A stretch of DNA of 64,000 nt. It comes from Theropithecus gelada. Its lineage: Eukaryota > Chordata > Mammalia > Primates > Cercopithecidae. Shown here piece by piece: positions 57,481 to 64,000 of this stretch. The stretch is taken from assembly GCF_003255815.1 (NCBI RefSeq), contig NC_037682.1:49687131-49751130 (forward strand). Direction: 5' to 3'. Below the pieces are notes generated by a model that was given only the letters and a program-made list of their open reading frames with translations, was not told the origin of the DNA and did no database searches. The first letter of the stretch is position 1; every line of letters begins with the position of its first letter. The position numbers were made by a program, and so were the translations under genes.

Positions 57481-58124
57481 GCCATTCTTAAACATATTGG
57501 AAGCATGAAGCAAGCAGGTCCCTTCTGTCTCCACAGGTACTCCCTACTGGGGAGGCCACTTGCTCTAGGCACCTAGAAATCCCTCTCTTGGCGGGTGTCA
57601 CCTCTGGAACTGTTCTCAGTACCATCCCCAACCGTGGACTGTGTTACTTCTTTCCTATGCCCTTCTCCCCTTTAGATATATTTTCCTATTTTCTGTTTTC
57701 TTCTATGGGCGCAGTTGACACATTGCCCTGAAAACCAGGAGTACTTGCTGCCTATAGAAGTTGCTCTAGCAGTGGGATCACCCTCATCATCCTCACTTAC
57801 CTTCTCAGGAGAATCCTGTGGCCATTGCACCTGACCATTGGTATATTCGTCTTGCCATTCTATTAGTCTCCCTGGTAATAACAGGGAATACTCTTCCTGG
57901 CCACACTATCAGAACCAGAGAGCATGATGTAAATCATCCAGCCCACTCCCACTTCCTCTTGGCTTCTCTTCTGCCACCTGACTACCTTCTTTTTCCTTGG
58001 TCTTTTGGGAAACAGATCTTGCTCCTGCTGAGCTGGTGCAGGTAGAGAGAGGAGGGCTATCTCAGCAGGCAGCAGGGGACTCGGGTGAAAGGAATTCGCA
58101 GAGTGGTATCTTGATGGAAATGGA
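57481..58124. other. unannotated sequence
   Basis: No gene or repeat is recognised. Overlapping 75-94 codon frames are unsupported. Confidence 0.4.
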
Positions 58125-58345
58125 AGGAGCAGCGGCATTAAAATCAGACAGATCTGGATGGGAATCTGGGTACCTCAGCTTACTACTGTGCATCTTGTGC
58201 AGGTCTTTTAATCTTTCTGAGCTTCAGTTTTTCTCATCTCTAAAATGGGTACAGTTACAGCTATCTCCTGGGTTGTTTTGAAGATTAAATGGAATAATGT
58301 GTGCAGAGCACCTAACAGAGTTCTTGTTATGCAGGGTGCATTTAA
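58125..58345 (+). repeat. MIR SINE
   Basis: 'cttttaatctttctgagcttcagtttttctcatctctaaaatggg' and 'ctcctgggttgttttgaagattaaatggaataatgtg' are a clear sense MIR core and 3' half. Confidence 0.85.
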
Positions 58346-58739
58346 CATATATATTTTTTATCCCCAGAAGACCTTCCTTCTTAAGCTCACCTTCCAGGCC
58401 TGTGTGGGTCCAGAGACCAGGCTCTTTCAAACTGAGGATATTTTTCTCCTTCCGGTACTCTAGTCCTTTGGGCCCTGCCCGGCACTGCTTCTCATGACCA
58501 TAACTTCAGCATGACTTGTATTTGTGAGCTGTAAACTTCCTTTTGTTTAGATGTAAATTTATCAGCTAGTGCCCAGCTTCCTAGAGACATGATGAAGTTA
58601 GTTCAGTCCTCGTATTCTTAATGTTCATGTTGTGGCTGCAATGTGTAGAGATTCACCCACTGACATTTCCTGGGTAGAATTAATGTTGGTGATCAAAACC
58701 ATAACTTGTCTCCAAGGTCTGCGCCCATTTCATCTGTTT
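58346..58739. other. unannotated sequence
   Basis: No repeat or gene is recognised. Confidence 0.4.
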
Positions 58740-59045
58740 AATTTTATTTTTTATTATGAATATTTCAAACATTCTGAAATGTATAGCAAACACTATAACT
58801 AATACCAGTATTCCCACCATCAGCTTTATCAGATTTTACATCGTGTAATGTTTGCTTCCAGTCTTTTGCTTCGGGTACAGTATCTGTCCCTGTGTACTCT
58901 TCTTTGATCCATGTCTGATTCCACTTTTCCCAGAGGGGACCACCCTTCTGTATCTGGTTTTTATCATTGCCATGAACGTTTGAATACTTTTTTTCAACAT
59001 ATGCCTATATTCATGGACTATACCTACGGCATCCTATGTGGAAGT
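58740..59045. repeat. old L1M untranslated-type fragment
   Basis: 'tttattatgaatatttcaaacattctgaaatg' and 'attcccaccatcagctttatcagattttacatcgtg' resemble a frequent L1M 3' segment. A second, shorter piece of the same kind lies at 59255-59370. Strand not assigned. Confidence 0.5.
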
Positions 59046-59047
59046 AG

Positions 59048-59200
59048 AATTAGGCAAACTTTGCCACTAATTTATTTTAGCATCAGTGTTCTCATCTGTA
59101 AAACAAGGATAATAATACCTCATTCCCAGACTTGCTCTGTGTAAAGTACTAGGCACAGTACTTGGCACATGGTGGGTACGAAATAAATCTCTGCTTTTAT
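59048..59200 (+). repeat. MIR SINE 3' half
   Basis: 'gttctcatctgtaaaacaaggataataatacctc', 'taggcacagtacttggcacatgg' and 'acgaaataaatc' in sense order. Confidence 0.8.
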
Positions 59201-59254
59201 GAGGGATTATATTTAATACATGTTTAACTTGAAAGTTCTCTTCTTTGTCCCTGT

Positions 59255-59370
59255 ACTTAACCTTTTATTCTGAAAATTTTCAAATATGCACTATAATAGA
59301 ATTATGAGCAAAAAAAATCTCCATGAAGCCATAACTTGGCTCCAGTGATACCAGCTCTCCATGTTTCTTT
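59255..59370. repeat. old L1M untranslated-type fragment
   Basis: 'ttttattctgaaaattttcaaatatgcactataatag' matches the same family as 58740-59045. The two probably derive from one element split by the MIR. Confidence 0.4.
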
Positions 59371-59739
59371 TAAATTCAAGATAGCTTTCAGCATGGAAAT
59401 ACTCCCATCATCTGGCCTCTGGTTCCTGCATCATGCCACGTTGCTGGACACAGCACAGAAGCATACTGATTTCTGGAGGAAATGTTTACCTTCTCCAGTT
59501 CTATAGATGATCTCTCCTCTCCTCAGGGAGAAGATTTTGTTACAAAACTTTGAATAACTAGAAATTCAGCTGCATTTTCTACGCTCGTGCGATAACACAA
59601 ACCCTAGTGGCAAGAAGGCAGCCCAGTATTCTGACTTTAACCTCATGGCCTTAAGTACCCTATGATGATGACTCTTCTCCAATTCACTTCTAGAAATATC
59701 CTTGAACATCTCCAAGACTCAGACCTGACTGCCTCAAAA
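59371..59739. other. unannotated sequence
   Basis: No repeat or gene is recognised. Confidence 0.35.
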
Positions 59740-60275
59740 TAGACCAGTGTGATACTTTCAGAACCCTCCAAGAGATGCCCATTGGACTTAGAAGAAAATC
59801 CAACTTCTTTTGGCCTACAAGTCTGTTGCGAACTAGTTCTGATCACAATTCTGTCTCACTCTGAGCCAGCCCCTTGCTCACTCAGAAACTTCAACCACAC
59901 AAGGGTTTTCCAACTTCTCTTTCCCACTTCAGGACATTTGTATACATTCTTTCTTCTGTCTGAGATGCTTTGGGTATTACTGGCCCCTTCTCATCCTTCA
60001 CTTCTCAAATAAAATGTCACTTGCTTAGAGCTAACTTCCTTTCCCTATGTTTAATCAAGTATGCCCTTCCACCGTCCCATTTCCTTTGTTCTATTTTTTA
60101 CTTACTTGTTTTCTTCTTTGTTACCGCTCCACTCTCAGCGTTTACCCAAGACTGTCAGATCTGTGAAGGTGGAAATTTTGTTTTGGTTAATGCTAAGTTT
60201 GCAGTACCAAGTCCAGTGCCTGGCACATAAGTGAAGATCAATAAATAGCTGTTGAATAAAGGAATGAATGAATAT
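59740..60275 (+). repeat. L2 LINE 3' portion (long copy)
   Basis: 'agatgcccattggacttagaagaaaatccaac', 'ttcttctgtctgagatgctttggg', 'atctgtgaaggtggaaattttg', 'ccagtgcctggcacataag' and the terminal 'gttgaataaaggaatgaatgaat' follow L2 order through the poly-signal-like end. Confidence 0.85.
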
Positions 60276-60644
60276 CAGGGAAATTTTATCTTTTGCTTTG
60301 TAATGGAGAGGAACAGATGTGCTCCAGATCTTTGGATTTGCCTGGCTCCCTCTTTCCTTTCCTTGCTCCAATCAAGTGGACCTACCTCCTACTCCCCAAG
60401 GGCACACAATACAGACTCATCCTCTTCTCCTGAGTAGGAAGTTGAGGAGCCATCAGAGCTTGGCATGGCTATGACTCAGTGTCTCCATCTCACCTTTCTC
60501 AGCTAGAGCCTGAGCTGGCAACAGAACCCATCTGAACCAAATGGCTCATCCTCCAGAGTATCTTCCTTGACCCTTTCCCAAAAGTGGTTCCATATATGAT
60601 GCTAGCAAGTGTCACTTAACCAGTGGACTAGTGGCAGCAGAGGG
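60276..60644. other. unannotated sequence
   Basis: No repeat or gene is recognised. Confidence 0.4.
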
Positions 60645-61057
60645 TGTATATTAGTCCATCTGTGTTGCTATAAAGGAATACTCAAGGCTGACTAATTTAT
60701 AAAGCAAAGAGGTTATTTGGCTCATGGTTCTATGGACTATACAAAAGCATGGAGCCAGCATCTGCCTCTGGTGAGGGCTTCAGAAAGCTTACAGTCATGG
60801 CAGAAAGGTAGGAGAGCAGTTATGTTAACTGGCAAGAGAGGGAGCAATAGAGAGATGTCAGGCTCTTTAAACAACCAGTTCTCACATGAACTAATAGAGT
60901 GAGAACTCCCTCATGAACATGGTGCAGGCACCAAGCCTTTCATGAATGATCTGCCTCCCATAACTCAAACACCTCCCATTAGACCCCACCTCCAACCCTG
61001 GGGACTACATTTCAACATGAGATTTGGATGTTTTGGGGCAAACATCCAAACCATATT
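60645..61057 (-). mobile_element. MST/MLT1A-type MaLR LTR
   Basis: Antisense LTR: 'tattagtccatctgtgttgc', 'taatttataaagcaaagagg', 'ccagttctcacatgaac', 'aacacctcccattagaccccacctcc' and 'ttcaacatgagatttggatg'. Near full length. A target duplication is not convincing. Confidence 0.82.
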
Positions 61058-61821
61058 AGGGCCCATTTGTGGCCATCTCAAGGATCACTCCTATTTGCCT
61101 ATGTGAGGGATGAAGTGATGTGAGGTCAAAGTAGTCACTAAGTCAGAGAAGGGGATGGATGGATGGAAAATTAACAAGACCACCCCAGAAGCAGGGAGAG
61201 AGGTTAGCTAGGCACATAGTGCTCCATGGTAGAGTGCTCTCAAGGAACGATCACAGAATGAATTATGCACACCCATTGCAACTCTGAATAAGACAGTTGC
61301 AGAGCTGATCTGTGGGCTGATGTGGTTATTTAATCTCAATTCTAACAAATCATTAATCAAATTTATGGATTTAACTGATCTCTTTTTGCTCCTTCCTCTA
61401 GGATTTTCTTTATAGGAATAATGAAATGAGGGGCACCTGATAGGTGTATGTGTCCAGCAGAAACCCTCCTGGGATGCAGAAATCTGAAGGACTCTCTCCT
61501 TTCTTCTGCAGCTCTTCTAGAAGATCTAAGAGGCACTAAGGGTTAAAGAGATGCCCTCTCCCCAGAAAACTTCAGCCCAAGAGCACAGATCAAGGTAAAC
61601 CCCTATGCCCCCATTTTGGGAATGAAGACCTTTATACACATTTTGCAGTCCTCTGCCTGGCTTCCCTCATTCAGAGAACCTGACCTGTTCCTCCTCACTG
61701 CTATATCTCTGCCCAGACTTCTCTCTCTGCCTGGATACTCTGCTCTCATCCCATTTCTGCTGGTAGAAATTAAATCCATCCTTCATAACCTGATTAAAAA
61801 ATAATAATTTGCTCAATAAAA
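61058..61821. other. unannotated sequence
   Basis: No repeat or gene is recognised. Confidence 0.4.
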
Positions 61822-62038
61822 TGCAGTTGTCCTTCAGTATACTTGGAGATTGGTTCCAGGACCACCCCTCACACTAAATTGCACAACCCATATATACAAA
61901 AAGTCAGCCCTCCCTATATGCTATATGCAGGTTTCACATCCCGGGATACTGTATTTTCTATTTGAGTTTGGTCTAAAAAAACCCTGCATATAAGTGGATC
62001 CGCACAGCTGAAACCCATGTTGACCAATGGTCAATTGT
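61822..62038 (+). mobile_element. Tigger/MER2-type DNA transposon MITE
   Basis: Begins 'cagttgtccttcagtatac' with 'ggagattggttccaggacc', ends 'cagctgaaacccatgttgaccaatggtcaattg'. The ends form short inverted repeats, as in pogo/Tigger-derived MITEs. No transposase sequence remains. Confidence 0.75.
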
Positions 62039-62109
62039 ATTGTCAGATTCACCTGGTCAGAATCACACTTTGCCTCCACTAGTCTCATAGTAAACTGCCC
62101 ATGTTATTT

Positions 62110-62235
62110 GTAGCTAGGATGACCATATGCCCTGGTTTCTTGGGACAGTCCCAGTTTATGTCTGTTGTCTCAGAATTATTATGACTAGCATCTTTCCACT
62201 CTCCAAAGTGTCCCAGTTGATCACCAGGTTGTATG
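62110..62235. repeat. unclassified DNA-transposon-like repeat
   Basis: 'aggatgaccatatgccctggtttcttgggacagtcccag' and 'gtgtcccagttgatcaccagg' are familiar ends of a dispersed mammalian repeat with an imperfect inverted relationship. Family not recalled. Confidence 0.4.
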
Positions 62236-62296
62236 GTATGGCAGACACATGCTGTGCTGACCCATGAGCCATGTCCTTTTGTAGTCATATCCTCTT

Positions 62297-62758
62297 AAAT
62301 GCAGACAGAACCTGCGACTTGCTTCTGACTCACAGAATATGATAAAGGTGACAGGATAGTCACTCCCTGGATTATGTTACCTTATATGTAAAACTGTCTT
62401 AGCAGACTAAAGGGAGAGAGATTATCCTGAGGGCCTGTTAAGGTGCAAGCTGTCAAGATGTGAACTGCCTATGGAAAGGGCCTCAGGAACTGCAGGCAGG
62501 CTCTAGAGCTGAGGGCCTTAGTCTTCCAGAAGCAAGGAACTGAATTCTGCCAGCCATTTTGTGAGCAGGAAGAGGACCCTGAACTCCAGAAATAATACAG
62601 CCCAGTGGACACCTTAATTGTAGCCTTGCAAGACCCTGAGGGCCCAGTTGAGCTATGTCTGCTTTCCTGACCCATGGACACTATAAAATAATAAATAGGT
62701 GCTGTTTTAAGCCATCAAATTTTTGGTAATTTGTTATGCAACATAAAAATTAATAACA
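62297..62758 (+). mobile_element. MLT1-type MaLR LTR
   Basis: 'gacttgcttctgactcacagaatatgataaag', 'gccttgcaagaccctgag', 'cctgacccatggacactataaaataataaatagg' and 'ttttaagccatcaaatttttggtaatttgttatgcaac' follow MLT1 LTR order. Confidence 0.75.
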
Positions 62759-62811
62759 TGGCTACCTTAGTGATAGTCCTATCCAAGAGTTCAAATGGTC
62801 TTATTTCTCTG

Positions 62812-63551
62812 TGATATGGTTTGGCTGTGTGCCCAACCATATCTCACCATGAATTGTAATAATCCCCACATGTCAAGGAAAGGGCCAGGTAGAAACAACT
62901 GAATCATGGGGGCGGTTCCCCCCATACTGTTCTCATGGTAGTGAATAAGTCTCATGAAATCTGATGGTTTTATAGAGGGAGTTCCCTTGCACAAGCTCTT
63001 TTTGCCTGCTGCCGTGTAAGACATGTAGGACATCTGATATGGTTTGTCTCTGTGTCCCCATCCAAATCTCATCTTGTAGCCCCCATAATTCCCACGTGTT
63101 ATGGAAGGGATTCATGGGAGATAATTGAATCAAAGACCCATGAGTGTGGGTCTTTCCTATGCTGTTCTCATGATAGTAAAAAATCCTCACAAGATCTAAT
63201 GGTTTTAAAAATGGGAGTTTCCCTTCACAAGTTATCTCTCTATTTGCCAGCTGTCATCCATGTAAGACATGACTTGCTCCTCCTTGCCCTCTGCCATGAT
63301 TGTGAGGCCTCTCTGGCCACGTAGAACTGTGAGTCTATTAAAACCTCTTTTTCTTCCCAGTCTTAGGTGTGTCTTTATCAGCAGTGTGAAAACAGACTAA
63401 TACAAGGTCCCGTTGCTCTTTCTTTACCTTCTTCCACGATTGTGAGGCCTCCCCAGCCAGGTGGAACTGTGAGTCCCTTAAACTTCATTCTTGTATAAAT
63501 TATCCAGTCCCAGGTATGTCTTTATTAGCAGTGTGAGAACAGACTAATACA
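62812..63551 (+). mobile_element. THE1/MST-type MaLR solo LTR (outer), split by a second LTR
   Basis: The outer LTR is 62812-63034 plus 63405-63551, starting 'tgatatggtttggctgtgtg' and ending 'cagactaataca'. Flanks 'ctctg' (62807-62811) and 'ctcta' (63552-63556) are a near-perfect 5-bp target duplication. No internal sequence, so a solo LTR. Confidence 0.88.
63035..63404 (+). mobile_element. THE1/MST-type MaLR solo LTR (inner, nested)
   Basis: A complete second LTR from 'tgatatggtttgtctctgtg' to 'cagactaataca' in the same orientation as the LTR it interrupts. Flanks 'acatc' (63030-63034) and 'aggtc' (63405-63409) match at 3 of 5 bases. Confidence 0.88.
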
Positions 63552-63612
63552 CTCTAACAGATTTGTATTTTCTTAAATTCAGAACACAAATTGTGTTAGT
63601 TTCTCTAGCTTC

Positions 63613-63800
63613 CTTACACTCTTTGGAGTCAGAGCATCTGTGTTTGAATCCCATGTCCCTCACTGACCAGCTATATGGCTTTAAATAAAAGCTTTAACCT
63701 CTCATGGCCTTAGTTTTCTCATTTGCAAAATGGGGTTACACAATAGTGCTTTCCTCTAAGATTGTGGTGAGGATAAATTGAGCTAATGTAAAAACACTTA
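63613..63800 (+). repeat. MIR SINE
   Basis: 'tttaacctctcatggccttagttttctcatttgcaaaatggggtt' and 'gattgtggtgaggataaattgagctaatg' are a well preserved sense MIR. Confidence 0.88.
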
Positions 63801-63849
63801 CAACCATTGGTGCAGAATGCTGTGTCACTTTGCTATTACTTATACTCTC

Positions 63850-63990
63850 AGTTTCACTTAATCCTTATGTCAAATCTGTTATTTTTATCCCCATTTGCAG
63901 ATAAAGAAACTGAGGCTCAGAAACATTAAGTAACTTGCCTCAAAATTACACAGTTAGCAAGTGGCAGGCAGACTCCAACCAAATCCATAA
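63850..63990 (-). repeat. MIR SINE
   Basis: 'cccatttgcagataaagaaactgaggctcagaaacattaagtaacttgcctc' then 'cacagttagcaagtggcagg' is an antisense MIR core, tail-to-tail with the sense MIR just before it. It runs close to the window end. Confidence 0.88.
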
Positions 63991-64000
63991 TTGCTATCTT

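Noticed and set aside
1..64000. tRNA, snRNA or miRNA genes
   Set aside because: I saw no cloverleaf with A/B boxes other than decayed MIR heads and no snRNA-like sequence. Hairpin miRNA precursors cannot be excluded by eye.

Overview
This is non-coding nuclear DNA from a primate, most likely an Old World monkey. The window is dense with primate and mammalian interspersed repeats (Alu, L1PA-type L1, MaLR LTRs, MIR, L2). The youngest Alu, nested at about 9715-10008, carries the 'gatccggcc' variant near its 3' end that I associate with cercopithecid AluY lineages (macaques, baboons) and not with human AluY. I see no supportable protein-coding exon, tRNA, rRNA, CRISPR array or CpG-island promoter. 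The open frames are short, mostly lie inside repeats, or have no recognisable protein features.

Layout. 1-7 kb holds a MIR, an old L3/CR1 remnant and a 5'-inverted (twin-primed) L1 with clear target-site duplications (TSDs). 7-12 kb holds an MST-type LTR that landed in a MIR, and a young AluY inside an AluJ. 12.5-17.1 kb holds an AluJ in a MIR, a degenerate two-LTR MLT1/MaLR provirus with a tRNA-Leu-like primer-binding site, and an old L1M block. 17-37 kb is mostly unique sequence sprinkled with MIR and L2, plus an L2 broken by an MLT1 LTR and a MER20, a 75-bp tandem duplication and several microsatellites. 36-39 kb contains a small composite insertion built from copies of sequences 1.2-2.5 kb upstream. 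39.6-46.6 kb is a large antisense L1M/HAL1 mosaic invaded by an L1PA fragment (43069-44571), several Alus, a MER5A and a FLAM. 46-48 kb contains a second templated-looking insertion with a fold-back. 48.3-52.8 kb and 57.0-58.1 kb are repeat-poor, with stretches whose texture suggests conserved non-coding elements. 52.8-54.5 kb is a sense L1M/HAL1 ORF1 remnant. 55.9-56.5 kb is a DNA transposon with terminal inverted repeats that hosts another repeat. 59.7-64 kb is L2, MaLR LTRs including one THE1/MST LTR nested in another, a Tigger-type element and MIRs.

No genes act together here. The window reads as an intergenic or deep-intronic segment whose possible functions are regulatory. I did not find a new biological system. 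The most unusual structures are the two direct-repeat-flanked insertions copied from nearby sequence (38902-39043 and 47484-47747). All repeat names come from recognition by eye against remembered consensus sequences; boundaries are approximate unless a target-site duplication is given.
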